DNA of 64,000 nucleotides from Pseudoxanthomonas gei (GTDB lineage Bacteria > Pseudomonadota > Gammaproteobacteria > Xanthomonadales > Xanthomonadaceae). The notes below the pieces were generated by a model. The model was not told the origin of the DNA. It saw nothing but the letters and a program-made list of their open reading frames with translations, and made no database searches. Positions 35,509 through 44,456 of this stretch are shown here, in pieces. Position 1 is the stretch's first letter. The number at the start of each line of letters is the position of its first letter. The DNA lies in contig NZ_QOVG01000007.1 of NCBI RefSeq assembly GCF_010119615.1, positions 1 to 64,000 of the forward strand, given 5' to 3'. A program made the position numbers and the translations under genes.

Positions 35509-36279
35509 ATGAAAATCGCCAGCTGGAACGTCAACTCGCTCAACGTGCGCCTGCCGCACCTGCAGCAGTGGCTGGGCACGTTCGCACCGGACGTGGTTGG
35601 CATCCAGGAAACCAAGCTGGAGGACCACAAGTTTCCCGACACCGTGCTGGCCGAGGCCGGCTATCGCAGCGTGTTCGCCGGGCAGAAGACCTACAACGGC
35701 GTGGCCCTGGTGTCGCGGCTGCCGGCCAGCGACGTGCAGGTGGGCATTCCCGGCTTCGACGACGAACAGAAGCGCGTCATCGCCGCCACCGTGGGCGAGG
35801 TGCGCATCGTCAACCTGTACGTGGTCAACGGCCAGGACGTGGGCACCGAGAAATACGCCTACAAGCTGCGCTGGCTGGAGGCGGTGCACGCCTGGCTGGA
35901 GCAGGAGCTGCGCGCGCATCCGAAACTGGTGGTGCTGGGCGATTTCAACATCGCCCCCGACGAGCGCGACGTGCACGACCCGGCATTGTGGAACGATTCG
36001 CACATCCTGACTTCAAGCGCCGAACGCGACGCGCTCAAACGCCTGTACGCGTTGGGCCTGCACGACGCCTACCGCCTGCACAACGAGGCCGGCGGCGTCT
36101 TCAGCTGGTGGGATTACCGCATGGCCGGCTTCCGCCGCGACCTGGGCCTGCGCATCGACCTGACCCTGGTCTCCGAAGCCTTGCGCGAAGACGCCTTCGC
36201 CGCCGGCATCGACCGCGAGCCGCGCACCTGGGAACGCCCCAGCGACCACGCGCCAGCCTGGGTCGAACTGAAAAACTGA
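35509..36279 (+). CDS. xth: Exodeoxyribonuclease III family AP endonuclease
   Basis: Base-excision-repair nuclease of 256 residues in the XthA/Nfo-independent ExoIII family. N-terminal MKIASWNVNSLNVRLPHL, metal-binding Glu in GIQETK, catalytic GDFNIAPDERDVHDP and SDHAP near the C-terminus are all intact. It cleaves 5' of abasic sites and removes 3' blocking groups. The start is the only one giving the conserved MKIASWNVN. The REP doublet lies just upstream. Confidence 0.94.
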   Translation: MKIASWNVNSLNVRLPHLQQWLGTFAPDVVGIQETKLEDHKFPDTVLAEAGYRSVFAGQKTYNGVALVSRLPASDVQVGIPGFDDEQKRVIAATVGEVRIVNLYVVNGQDVGTEKYAYKLRWLEAVHAWLEQELRAHPKLVVLGDFNIAPDERDVHDPALWNDSHILTSSAERDALKRLYALGLHDAYRLHNEAGGVFSWWDYRMAGFRRDLGLRIDLTLVSEALREDAFAAGIDREPRTWERPSDHAPAWVELKN

Positions 36280-36414
36280 AGGCACCGCCTGCGCGCCGGG
36301 CTTCCATGTTGCGGTTGTCGTGGGAGGGGCTTCAGCCCCGAGGCTTCTGCCTGCAAAGCCCGCGCTGAAGTTTTTCCCACACTGTTCGCAACAACCCGCA
36401 ATCTCCAGACGAAC

Positions 36415-36439
36415 AAAGGCCCGGCAATGCCGGGCCTTT
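36415..36439. terminator. Bidirectional intrinsic terminator
   Basis: AAAGGCCCGGC-AAT-GCCGGGCCTTT forms an 11-bp stem with short A- and T-tracts on either side, between the exonuclease III gene and the convergent GlsB-type gene. About 70-100 nt upstream is a further REP-like hairpin, GGGGCTTCAGCCCC (36325-36340). The whole gap 36280-36494 carries no gene. Confidence 0.75.
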
Positions 36440-36494
36440 GTGGTGCCACGAACCATGGGTGCGTCTACATGCGCACGCGGTCGCAGCGAAACGT

Positions 36495-36749
36495 TTAGCG
36501 CGTTCTGCCGCGCGTAAACAGGTTGACGATAAGCAGCAACACGACCGCGCCAATGAACGCGGTGATCAGGAAACCGATCGTGCCACCCATTGCGAAACCA
36601 AGCTGCGGCAACAGCCAGCCGCCCAGGAAACCGCCGATGATGCCAACTACGACGTTGAGGATGATGCCTTGTGAGCCATCGCGCTTCATTACGATGCTGG
36701 CAAGCCAGCCTGCGATACCACCGACAATCAGATAGATCAGAAAATTCAT
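36495..36749 (-). CDS. GlsB/YeaQ/YmgE family small membrane protein
   Basis: Transglycosylase-associated protein family, 84 residues: three glycine-rich membrane segments, IYLIVGGIAGWLAS, then ILNVVVGIIGGFLGGWL and FLITAFIGAVVLLL. Often stress-induced; exact role unknown. The ATG has AAGGAGA 8 nt upstream. Monocistronic, with a terminator behind it. Confidence 0.92.
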   Translation of the reverse strand: MNFLIYLIVGGIAGWLASIVMKRDGSQGIILNVVVGIIGGFLGGWLLPQLGFAMGGTIGFLITAFIGAVVLLLIVNLFTRGRTR

Positions 36750-36979
36750 CCAGCGTTCTCCTTGCTTTTACTTGTGGAAGGGCGTCCCTGCTTCGTGCAG
36801 GAACAGTTGAACTCTCAACTGGCAACGATTTAAGGCTTCGATATGTGAAACCTGTGTTAAACCCGCGTCCTGGTGGGGCCCTCTCCTGTTGACGGGATAG
36901 ATAGCGCAAACCGGCGGGGCTTGCACGCCGCTGCGCAGCAGGGCGACCACCGCGCCGGCCATCGACTACATTGGTACGC

Positions 36980-37567
36980 ATGTCGCACGAATTTCCAGAA
37001 ACGCCGGTCCGCCTGTGGCTGCTGCGCCATCCCCGTCGCGAGCGTGGCGAACCCTACGTGCGCCCGCTGCTGTGCGAGGCGCTGGGCTGCGATGACGACC
37101 AGCTGCCGCTGTCGCGCGGCAGCGAAGGCCGGCCCTTGCTGGGGCCTCCCTACCAGCATTGCGACGCGGGCTGGAGCCACAGCGGCGACGCGCTGCTGCT
37201 GGCCCTGGGTGAATCGGTGCAGTTGGGCGTGGACATCGAACAGATCCGGCCGCGGCCGCGCGCGCGGCAATTGGCGGCACGCTTCTTCCATGCCGATGAA
37301 GTGCGCTGGCTGGACGAACAGGACGAGGCCGCCATGGAATTTTCCTTCGTGCGCCTGTGGTGCGCCAAGGAAGCGGTACTCAAAGCCCATGGAAAGGGCT
37401 TGTCGTTCGGCCTGGAGAAACTGGTGTTCGCCGAGACCGCCGGCGCGCTGCAACTGGTCGACTGCGATTTCGCCCTGGGCCGGCCGCAGGACTGGAGCTT
37501 GCGCGAGTGGACGCCCTTGCCCGGTTATAACGCGGCGCTGGCCTGGCGTTCCACTGCCGGCCCGTAG
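36980..37567 (+). CDS. 4'-phosphopantetheinyl transferase superfamily protein
   Basis: Enzyme of 195 residues that transfers 4'-phosphopantetheine from CoA to a carrier-protein serine. Mg-binding GVDIEQI and catalytic [15 protein letters not shown] are both present, as in the Sfp/AcpT group. It could activate an acyl carrier or a polyketide/nonribosomal synthetase. TACATT lies 7 nt before the ATG, so the message may be leaderless. It is next to rsmG on the same strand, but each has its own promoter-like hexamer. Confidence 0.88.
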   Translation: MSHEFPETPVRLWLLRHPRRERGEPYVRPLLCEALGCDDDQLPLSRGSEGRPLLGPPYQHCDAGWSHSGDALLLALGESVQLGVDIEQIRPRPRARQLAARFFHADEVRWLDEQDEAAMEFSFVRLWCAKEAVLKAHGKGLSFGLEKLVFAETAGALQLVDCDFALGRPQDWSLREWTPLPGYNAALAWRSTAGP

Positions 37568-37596
37568 GTCCTCCGGTCGTCTGCGATACTGCGGCG

Positions 37597-38256
37597 ATGA
37601 CCAACTCCCCTTTTCCACGCGCGCTGCAGGACGAACTCGACAACGGCCTGGCCGCGCTGGGCCTGGATGCCGGCACGCTGGCGCCGCCGCTGCTGGCGTA
37701 CCTGGCGTTGCTGGACCGCTGGAACCGCACCTACAACCTCACCGCCATCCGCGACCCGCGCGAGATGGTCACCCGCCACCTGCTCGACTCGCTGGCCATG
37801 CATCCCTTCGTCGTGGACGGCAGCCTGGCCGACCTGGGCACCGGACCCGGCCTGCCCGGGATTCCGCTGGCCCTGGCCCGGCCCGGCCTGCAGGTCACGC
37901 TGGTGGAAAGCAACGGCAAGAAGGCCCGCTTCCTGCGCGAGGCCGTGCGCACGCTGGGCCTGGCCAACGCCCGCGTGGCCGAATCGCGCGCCGAAGCGCT
38001 GGAGGTCGATGCCGATAACCGCGGCGGCGCCTATGACGCGATCACCGCCCGGGCGCTGGACACATTGGCGGGCATCATCAAGGTCGGCGGCCACCTGCTG
38101 GGGCCGGGCGGCAAACTGCTGGCGATGAAGGGCGTGCGGCCGGAAGAGGAAATCGCCGCATTGCCGGCGGGCTGGACGGTTTCAGGCGTGCATGCGCTTG
38201 CCGTACCGGGGCTGGTCGGCGAACGCCACCTGGTGATCATCGATCGCGATGCCTGA
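37597..38256 (+). CDS. rsmG: 16S rRNA (guanine527-N7)-methyltransferase
   Basis: SAM-dependent methyltransferase of 219 residues that modifies G527 of 16S rRNA. The fold shows the [16 protein letters not shown]-terminal motif, the SAM-binding [14 protein letters not shown], and [13 protein letters not shown]. It keeps the standard neighbour order rsmG, parA, parB. GATACT lies 6 nt before the ATG. Loss of this enzyme gives low-level streptomycin resistance in other bacteria. Confidence 0.95.
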   Translation: MTNSPFPRALQDELDNGLAALGLDAGTLAPPLLAYLALLDRWNRTYNLTAIRDPREMVTRHLLDSLAMHPFVVDGSLADLGTGPGLPGIPLALARPGLQVTLVESNGKKARFLREAVRTLGLANARVAESRAEALEVDADNRGGAYDAITARALDTLAGIIKVGGHLLGPGGKLLAMKGVRPEEEIAALPAGWTVSGVHALAVPGLVGERHLVIIDRDA

Positions 38257-38481
38257 AACAGGCGCTCCCCTTCGTCAACGGAGGATTGAGGGGCTTTTCT
38301 TTTCGCGACGAGGGGAAAATCCCCCGTAACCCCGTTGCCATAGGCGGCAGGGCCTGGAGCGCATGCGCGTCGAGTGGGCACAAACAGCTCAAATCCGTAT
38401 GCCTGGCCCCGATTCCCCAAAGTTGCCGCCCGCATCCCGCATAATCCCCGGCCCACCATGGTTCCTTCGAGGCGCTCCTGC

Positions 38482-39294
38482 ATGGCCCGCATCATCGCCA
38501 TTGCCAACCAGAAAGGCGGAGTCGGCAAGACCACCACCGCAGTCAACCTGGCCGCGGCGCTGGCGCGCGCGCCCAAGCGCGTGCTGCTGGTCGACCTGGA
38601 TTCGCAGGGCAACGCGACCATGGGCAGCGGCATCGACAAACGCGAGCTGGAAGCCTCCAGCTATGACGTGCTGCTGCAGGAAGCCGATGCGCGCAACGTG
38701 ATCGTCAGGACGCCGGAAGGCTTCGACCTGTTGCCCGGCAACATCGACCTGACCGCCGCCGAGATCCAGCTGATGCAGATCGATGGCCGCGAACAGCGCC
38801 TCAAGGCCGCGCTGGATCCGTTGCGCGAGGACTACGATTTCATCCTCATCGACTGTCCGCCGGCGCTGTCGCTGCTGACCCTCAATGCGCTGACCGCCGC
38901 CGATTCGGTACTGGTGCCGATGCAGTGCGAGTACTACGCGCTGGAAGGCCTGAGTGCGTTGATCGAAACCATCGATGCACTCAAGGCGCGCCTGAATCCC
39001 GGCCTGGAGATCGAAGGCGTGCTGCGCACGATGTTCGACGTGCGCAACAACCTGGCCAATGCGGTGTCGGGCGAACTGACCAACCATTTCGGCGACCAGG
39101 TGTTCCGCACCATCGTGCCGCGCAACGTGCGCGTGGCCGAGGCGCCCAGCCACGGCCAGAGCATCGTCGGCTACGACAAGGCCAGCCGCGGCGGAGTCGC
39201 CTACCTGGGCCTGGCGGGCGAGATCCTGCGCCGCCAGCACGAACGCAACAAGCCGCCCGCCAGGCCGCAATTCCGCCACCCGGAGAACGTGTAA
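38482..39294 (+). CDS. parA: Chromosome-partitioning ATPase ParA/Soj
   Basis: Deviant Walker A ATPase of 270 residues. KGGVGKTTT lies at residues 11-19 with the MinD/ParA-type second lysine, and DCPPALSLLT is the switch region. It drives segregation of ParB-parS complexes. An ATG 24 nt upstream is in frame but the family begins at MARIIAIANQKGG. CATAAT at 38440-38445 may be its -10. The stop TAA is immediately followed by the parB ATG. Confidence 0.96.
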   Translation: MARIIAIANQKGGVGKTTTAVNLAAALARAPKRVLLVDLDSQGNATMGSGIDKRELEASSYDVLLQEADARNVIVRTPEGFDLLPGNIDLTAAEIQLMQIDGREQRLKAALDPLREDYDFILIDCPPALSLLTLNALTAADSVLVPMQCEYYALEGLSALIETIDALKARLNPGLEIEGVLRTMFDVRNNLANAVSGELTNHFGDQVFRTIVPRNVRVAEAPSHGQSIVGYDKASRGGVAYLGLAGEILRRQHERNKPPARPQFRHPENV

Positions 39295-40215
39295 ATGTCC
39301 GCCCCCAAGAAGCGCGGCCTCGGCCGCGGCCTCGAAGCTTTGCTTGGTCCCAAGGCCGCCGCCACGGCGCCACCGGAAGCCCAGCCGGGCGAGACCCTGC
39401 GCCAGATCCCGGTGACGCAGCTGCAGGCCGGCAAGTACCAGCCGCGCCTGCACATGGACCCGGCCAAACTCAGCGAGCTGGCCGAGTCGATCAAGGCCCA
39501 GGGCGTCATCCAGCCGATCGTGGTCCGCGAGCTGCCGCCCGGCAGCGAAGGTCCGGCGCGCTACGAGATCGTCGCCGGCGAACGCCGCTGGCGCGCCTCG
39601 CAGGAGGCCGGCCTCGCCGACGTGCCGGTGGTGGTGCGCGAGCTGGACGACCGCACCGTCATCGCCATGGCCCTGATCGAGAACATCCAGCGCGAAGACC
39701 TCAATCCGCTGGAAGAGGCCCAGTCGCTGCAGCGGCTGATCGGCGAGTTCTCCCTGACCCACGCCGAGGCCGCCGAAGCGGTGGGGCGTTCGCGCGCCGC
39801 CGTCTCCAACCTGCTGCGCCTGCTGGAACTGCCGCCGGCCATCCGCGCCCTGCTGGAAGCCCGGCGCCTGGAAATGGGCCATGCCCGCGCGCTGCTGACC
39901 CTGTCCCCGGACCTGGCCAGCAGGCTGGCCTCCGACGCCGCCGACCAGGGCTGGTCGGTGCGCGAGGTGGAGCACCGCGCCCAGCAGTTCGCCGCCGGCA
40001 AGGTGCCGGTCAACGGCGGCCGCAAACCCAAGCCGGGCAAGGCGGCGCCGCAGGCCGACATCGCTTCGCTGGAAACCGAGCTGTCCGAGTCGCTGGGGGC
40101 CAAGGTCGCCATCGCCCACGGCCGCAGCGGCAAGGGCAAGCTGGTCATCCATTACACCGACCTGGACACCCTGGAAGGGGTGCTGGAGCGGCTGCGGGGA
40201 TCGGCGGCGCGCTGA
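39295..40215 (+). CDS. parB: Chromosome-partitioning protein ParB/Spo0J
   Basis: DNA-binding CTP hydrolase clamp of 306 residues. N-terminal KRGLGRGLEALLG binds ParA; the ParB domain contains GERRWRAS (CTP-binding box II) and ENIQREDLNPLEEA; the helix-turn-helix follows at about 155-175. No parS site (GTTTCACGTGAAAC type) was found in the window. Starts on the base after the parA stop. Confidence 0.96.
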   Translation: MSAPKKRGLGRGLEALLGPKAAATAPPEAQPGETLRQIPVTQLQAGKYQPRLHMDPAKLSELAESIKAQGVIQPIVVRELPPGSEGPARYEIVAGERRWRASQEAGLADVPVVVRELDDRTVIAMALIENIQREDLNPLEEAQSLQRLIGEFSLTHAEAAEAVGRSRAAVSNLLRLLELPPAIRALLEARRLEMGHARALLTLSPDLASRLASDAADQGWSVREVEHRAQQFAAGKVPVNGGRKPKPGKAAPQADIASLETELSESLGAKVAIAHGRSGKGKLVIHYTDLDTLEGVLERLRGSAAR

Positions 40216-40297
40216 TTCCGCGGACCCCGAGCAAGCGGGCAGCCAGCCATGCCTGCCGGGCAGGCCCGGTTTCGGCCCCCGGTTCGCCCCTAAGTGT

Positions 40298-40326
40298 TTG
40301 CGCCAGAAGGGGAAGATGGGCATAAT
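40298..40326 (+). promoter_or_regulatory. Promoter of rpmB-rpmG
   Basis: TTGCGC (40298-40303), a 17-bp spacer and CATAAT (40321-40326) form a good sigma70 promoter. Transcription would start near 40333, leaving a 5' leader of about 165 nt before rpmB. That is long for the window and could host ribosomal-protein regulation; no clear structure was recognised in it. Confidence 0.6.
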
Positions 40327-40498
40327 GCGCGGCTCGCTGCGTCCGGTCTGTCCGGATTTGCGTCCGGAAGTGCGATTCCGGCCCGCCCCGGCAGTGGAAC
40401 CTTTACCCGTATCGCGTGATGCCCGACTCCCTTGGAGCCTGCATCGGGGCCGCCGTCCCCCTGGCTAAGGGCGACAAGATCAACCATCGAGGTGCGTA

Positions 40499-40735
40499 AT
40501 GTCCCGCGTATGCCAAGTGTCCGGCAAGCGTGTGATGACGGGTAACAACGTCAGCCACGCCAACAACAAGACCCGTCGTCGTTTCCTGCCCAACCTGCAC
40601 GAACGCCGTTTCTGGGTTGCCAGCGAAAACCGCTGGATCAAGCTGAAAGTATCCGCGCATTCCCTGCGCACCATCGACAAGAATGGCATCGACTCCGTTC
40701 TGAAAGAGCTGCGTGCGCGCGGCGAAAAGGTCTGA
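40499..40735 (+). CDS. rpmB: 50S ribosomal protein L28
   Basis: Ribosomal protein of 78 residues: [20 protein letters not shown] then [17 protein letters not shown], canonical L28. It has a single cysteine and no CxxC pair, the zinc-free form. Co-transcribed with rpmG, whose ATG follows after 11 nt. Confidence 0.98.
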   Translation: MSRVCQVSGKRVMTGNNVSHANNKTRRRFLPNLHERRFWVASENRWIKLKVSAHSLRTIDKNGIDSVLKELRARGEKV

Positions 40736-40746
40736 GGAGATAAATC

Positions 40747-40911
40747 ATGGCAGGCAAACGCGACAAGATCCGTCTGATTTCCTCGGCCGGCACGGGCCAT
40801 TTCTACACGACGGACAAGAACAAGAAGAACACCCCGGGCAAGATGGAAATGAGCAAGTACGACCCGGTCGTGCGCAAGCACGTGATGTACAAGGAAGGCA
40901 AGATCAAGTGA
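40747..40911 (+). CDS. rpmG: 50S ribosomal protein L33
   Basis: Ribosomal protein of 54 residues: starts [18 protein letters not shown] and ends [11 protein letters not shown]. It has no cysteines, so it is the zinc-independent C-minus form, matching the neighbouring L28. A strong RBS, GAGGAG, lies 8 nt before the ATG. An intrinsic terminator follows at 40987. Confidence 0.98.
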   Translation: MAGKRDKIRLISSAGTGHFYTTDKNKKNTPGKMEMSKYDPVVRKHVMYKEGKIK

Positions 40912-40986
40912 CACATTGGCCCGCGCGCCAGCGCGGCTTTGCCAACGTGTCATCCCCGCGAAGGCGGGGATCCACGGCCTCCTGAG

Positions 40987-41010
40987 AACCCGCCGAAAGG
41001 CGGGTTTTTT
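40987..41010 (+). terminator. Intrinsic terminator of rpmB-rpmG
   Basis: AACCCGCC-GAAA-GGCGGGTT followed by TTTT: a textbook rho-independent terminator 75 nt behind rpmG. Between rpmG and it lies a repeat-like hairpin CATCCCCGCGAAGGCGGGGAT (40951-40971), a GC-shifted relative of the ATTCCC-N8-GGGAAT repeat found at 51.2 kb. Confidence 0.92.
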
Positions 41011-41085
41011 AATGCCCATCATTCCTGCGCGAGCACGGCGAATCGGTGGCGGGCCACGCGCGATATCTGCAACGCCCCGGAAACA

Positions 41086-41280
41086 GCCCCCTCCCTTTTG
41101 CGCAGCAAAGGGGAGGTTGGGGAGGGGTGCTCTGGGCGGGGTCCGTCGACTCAACTGAAGTCCTACCCCTCACCAAAGTCCGAAGCATTCGATCCTCGGT
41201 TTCATTTCCACGCAAAAGGCACCCCTCCCCCTCCGCTGCTGGCCGCAGCGTCGAGCTCCCCTGCTGCGCAAGGGAGGGGA
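41086..41280. repeat. Facing G/C-rich arms related to the element upstream of hemB
   Basis: The gap 40912-41370 holds a terminator, this element and no gene. The arm 41086-41139 is nearly identical to the one at 22846-22899 (CCCCCTCCCTTTTGCGCAGC, then AAAGGGGAGG and TTGGGGAGGGGTGCTC). The opposite arm 41217-41280 is a diverged reverse complement (GGCACCCCTCCCC ... CTGCGCAAGGGAGGGGA), interrupted by about 20 extra nt. About 78 nt separates the arms. Confidence 0.65.
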
Positions 41281-41370
41281 TGGACAATTCAGCCTCTTCT
41301 AGGAGGAATGACTTCCTGCACCAACGCCTCATGCTTTGTCCTTTCCACCACCACCCCGCAGAATCCCGGC

Positions 41371-42819
41371 ATGAACGCCTTCCTGCACCAGCTCGCCGAC
41401 TGGGCCATCCCCATCTCCACCGGCGTCTGGCTGCTGGCGCTGGACTGGCTGATCCGGCTGGCCGCGCTGCTGTGGATTCCCAACCGCACCACCCCGGCGG
41501 CGGCTCGCAGCTGGCTGTTGCTGGTCGGTTTCCTGCCGCTGGTGGGGCTGCCGCTGTACCTGCTGTTCGGCCATCCCTGGCTGTCGCGCGAACGCATCCG
41601 CCGGCAAGCGCTGGCCTCGGGCGGGATCCGCGACGAGCAGGAGCCGCACGGCGCCCTGCGCTGGCTGCCGGGCGGCCACGGCGCGGCCGGCGAGCTGGTG
41701 CCGCTGGTCGAACGGCTGGGCGACTTCATGCCCACCCATGGCAACGCCGTGGAATTGCTGGATGACTACGCAGGCTCGCTGCGGTCGCTGCTGGCCGACA
41801 TCGACGGCGCCAGCGAACGCGTGCACCTGCTGTACTACCTGTTGCTGGACGATGCGGTGGGCGAAGCGGTCTGCCAGTCGCTGGAGCGCGCCGCCGCGCG
41901 TGGGGTGCAGTGCCGGCTGCTGCTGGATGCGGTCGGCGCCAAGCGCGGGCTGCAGCGTTACTCGAAACGCCTGCGCGCCGCCGGCATCGACCTGCACGTG
42001 ATGCTGCCCGGCGGCCTGCGCTGGCGGCGCAGCGGGCGCATGGACCTGCGCAACCACCGCAAGCTCGCCGTGATCGACGGTTGCGCCGGCTACGTGGGCT
42101 CGCAGAACCTGGCTACGCCGGATTTCGTGGCCGGCTTCCCCAACCGCGAACTGGTGGCGCGGGTACAGGGTCCGGTGGTCGCGCACCTGGAAGGCGTGTT
42201 CGCCAGCGACTGGTACATCGAAACCGGCGAGCGCCTGCAGGTGAAGCCGGTGCCGGTGGCGGGCGATGCGAACGTGGCCATGCAGCTGCTGCCCAGCGGC
42301 CCGGCCTATCCATTCGAGAATGCGCACGACACGGTCAACGCGCTGATCCACCTGGCCCGGCGCCGGATCGTGCTGACGACACCCTACTTCGTGCCTGACG
42401 ACGCCACGCTCAGCGCGCTGCGCATTGCCGCGTTGTCGGGCGTTGAAGTGCAGCTGATCCTGTCCGCCAGCAACAACCAGCGGCTTACCGCCTGGGCCCA
42501 GGATTCCTATTACGACGAGCTGCTGGCCTGCGGGGTGCGCATCGCCCTGTACCGGCCGCATTTCCTGCACGCCAAGCACCTGAGCGTGGACGATGACATC
42601 GCCCTGGTGGGATCGATCAACCTGGACATCCGTTCGTTCGCGCTGAATGCGGAAATCGGACTGCTCTGCTACGACGCCGGCGTGGTCGCGCGCATGCGGC
42701 AGATCGAAGCCGGCTACCTGGCCGACAGTCGCCACCTTGATCCGCAGGCCTGGCGCCGCCGGCCGGCCTGGCGACGCAGCCGCGAAGGCATCGCCCGGCT
42801 GGCCGACTCACTGATGTAA
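41371..42819 (+). CDS. cls: Cardiolipin synthase (phospholipase D superfamily)
   Basis: Inner-membrane enzyme of 482 residues that condenses phosphatidylglycerol into cardiolipin. Two N-terminal membrane segments (about 15-35 and 45-65) precede two HKD motifs: HRKLAVID near residue 230 and HAKHLSVDD near residue 400, each with its downstream partner GSQNL and GSINLDIRS. The start was placed at MNAFLHQLADW because the preceding in-frame sequence is translated repeat. Sequence type is closest to ClsA. Confidence 0.9.
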   Translation: MNAFLHQLADWAIPISTGVWLLALDWLIRLAALLWIPNRTTPAAARSWLLLVGFLPLVGLPLYLLFGHPWLSRERIRRQALASGGIRDEQEPHGALRWLPGGHGAAGELVPLVERLGDFMPTHGNAVELLDDYAGSLRSLLADIDGASERVHLLYYLLLDDAVGEAVCQSLERAAARGVQCRLLLDAVGAKRGLQRYSKRLRAAGIDLHVMLPGGLRWRRSGRMDLRNHRKLAVIDGCAGYVGSQNLATPDFVAGFPNRELVARVQGPVVAHLEGVFASDWYIETGERLQVKPVPVAGDANVAMQLLPSGPAYPFENAHDTVNALIHLARRRIVLTTPYFVPDDATLSALRIAALSGVEVQLILSASNNQRLTAWAQDSYYDELLACGVRIALYRPHFLHAKHLSVDDDIALVGSINLDIRSFALNAEIGLLCYDAGVVARMRQIEAGYLADSRHLDPQAWRRRPAWRRSREGIARLADSLM

Positions 42820-42911
42820 GCGAGGCTGATGCAAGCGAGGCCGACGCAGCAGGCTATGCAGGCGTGGCCGAGCGAAGAAGGCCACCAGGCCATCGCCTAC
42901 AATGGCGCCCG

Positions 42912-44291
42912 ATGACGACACACACACCTTTCCGCGATTTCGATATCGCCATCATCGGCGGCGGCGCGGGCGGGGTTCTCACCGCGCTGCATGCGCTGCG
43001 CCAGGCCGCCGCCGGCACCCGCATCGTGCTGATAGAACCAGGGTCGCGGCTGGCCCAGGGCGTGGCCTATGCCACCCGCCATGGCGAACACCTGCTCAAC
43101 GTGCCGGCGCGCCGGATGAGCGCCTTCAACGACCTGCCGGATGATTTCGTCGATTACCTGGTGGTGCAGGCAGGCGAAGCAGCGCGTACCGACCTGGCCA
43201 TCTCCTACGCCGAACGGCGCCGCTATGGCGATTACCTGCGCGACCGCCTCGAGCGTGCGCGCGCCGCGTCGCCCGCCCGTTTCGAATTGCTGCAGGATCG
43301 AGTGGTCTCGCTGGACAACGAAGAGGGCGATCTGCGCCTGTCACTGGAATCCGGCGCAACGTTGCGCTGCGCCGGCGTGGTGCTGGCGGTCGGCAACACG
43401 CCGAAGCCGCTGCCGGCGCGTGGGGCGTCCAGCCTGCCGCCGGATTCGGTGCTGGAAGCCTGGGACTTCGACGCGATCAAGCGCATTCCGGCCGCGGCCA
43501 GCGTATGTATCGCAGGCTCCGGACTGAGCATGGTCGATACGGTGCTCAGCCTGGCCGCCAATGGCCATCGCGGCCGCATCCATGTGCTGTCGCGGCACGC
43601 ACTGTTGCCGCTGCCACACGCCGAGCATGCGCTGGCCGGATTCGATCCTGAAACACTGCTGGGGCAGAACCTGCGCCAACGCATGCACCGCCTGCGCGAG
43701 CTGGCGCGTACCGCCGTCGCGCAAGGCCTGCCATGGCAGGCCGCGATGGAGAGCGTGCGGCCGCTGGTGCAGAAGCTGTGGTGCACGTTGTCCCATGATG
43801 ACCAGCGCCGCTTCCTGCGCCACGTGGTCCGCTACTGGGACGTGCACCGGCACCGCATCGCCGCGCCGGTGCACGCGCAGCTGCAGGCCCTGCAGGCCAG
43901 CGGCCAGCTGCAGCTGCATCGCGGCCGCCTGGAAACCGTGGCGCGCGAAGGTGGACGCATCCGGGTCAGCGTGATGCTGCGCGACCGGCGCCCGTTGCAG
44001 CTGGACGTGGACCGCATCGTCAACGCCACCGGCGTGGAGATGCGCGCGCAGCTGATGCGCAACCCGCTGCTGTCGGACCTGCTGGGCAAGGGCCATGCGC
44101 GGCCAGGCCCGCACGGGATCGGCCTGGACACGGCCAGCGACGGCGACCTGGTCAACGCCGAAGCCGAAATTCTGCCTGGCGTCATCGTGGTCGGCAGCCT
44201 GCGCATCGGCCGCCTGTGGGAGAGCATCGCCGTCCCGGAACTTCGCGGGCAGGCCGAGCGCGCCGCCCGCCAGTTGCTGGCCGGACTGTAG
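42912..44291 (+). CDS. FAD/NAD(P)-binding protein
   Basis: Flavoprotein of 459 residues, probably cytosolic. A dinucleotide fold starts at DIAIIGGGAGGVLTALHALR (FAD). A second nucleotide site is AGSGLSMVDTVLSLA near residue 200. The family (NAD_binding_9/HydA-like) includes oxidoreductases of uncertain substrate; a FAD-dependent urate-type or amine-type role cannot be claimed. TACAAT lies 8 nt before the ATG (putative leaderless start). Its stop is inside a GTAGGAG repeat-like word. Confidence 0.8.
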   Translation: MTTHTPFRDFDIAIIGGGAGGVLTALHALRQAAAGTRIVLIEPGSRLAQGVAYATRHGEHLLNVPARRMSAFNDLPDDFVDYLVVQAGEAARTDLAISYAERRRYGDYLRDRLERARAASPARFELLQDRVVSLDNEEGDLRLSLESGATLRCAGVVLAVGNTPKPLPARGASSLPPDSVLEAWDFDAIKRIPAAASVCIAGSGLSMVDTVLSLAANGHRGRIHVLSRHALLPLPHAEHALAGFDPETLLGQNLRQRMHRLRELARTAVAQGLPWQAAMESVRPLVQKLWCTLSHDDQRRFLRHVVRYWDVHRHRIAAPVHAQLQALQASGQLQLHRGRLETVAREGGRIRVSVMLRDRRPLQLDVDRIVNATGVEMRAQLMRNPLLSDLLGKGHARPGPHGIGLDTASDGDLVNAEAEILPGVIVVGSLRIGRLWESIAVPELRGQAERAARQLLAGL

Positions 44292-44456
44292 GAGCTGCGT
44301 CCGCGGCAACCGGAAACTTGCTTTCCGGTGGCTTTCCCCGGTTTCCGCGTGTCCAGGTCGCAGCCGATGCAGCTTGCACACACCGTACGGCGGCAGAGGG
44401 CTGATGACGGCTTATCGACGTAAACTCGGACCCTCACGAGCAGGGAGAGCATAAGC

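Noticed and set aside
36841-36860. Possible parS or CRP site (ATGTGAAACCTGTGTTAAAC) near the par genes
   Set aside because: It lacks the dyad symmetry of parS (GTTTCAC/GTGAAAC) and of CRP sites; only one half matches.
40216-40498. Riboswitch or ribosomal-protein leader structure before rpmB
   Set aside because: No long-range pairing or known motif was recognised in the approximately 165-nt leader; only the promoter is supported.
40951-40971. CRISPR-like repeat units such as CATCCCCGCGAAGGCGGGGAT
   Set aside because: Single palindromic copies at different sites, not regularly spaced direct repeats with unique spacers; no cas genes.
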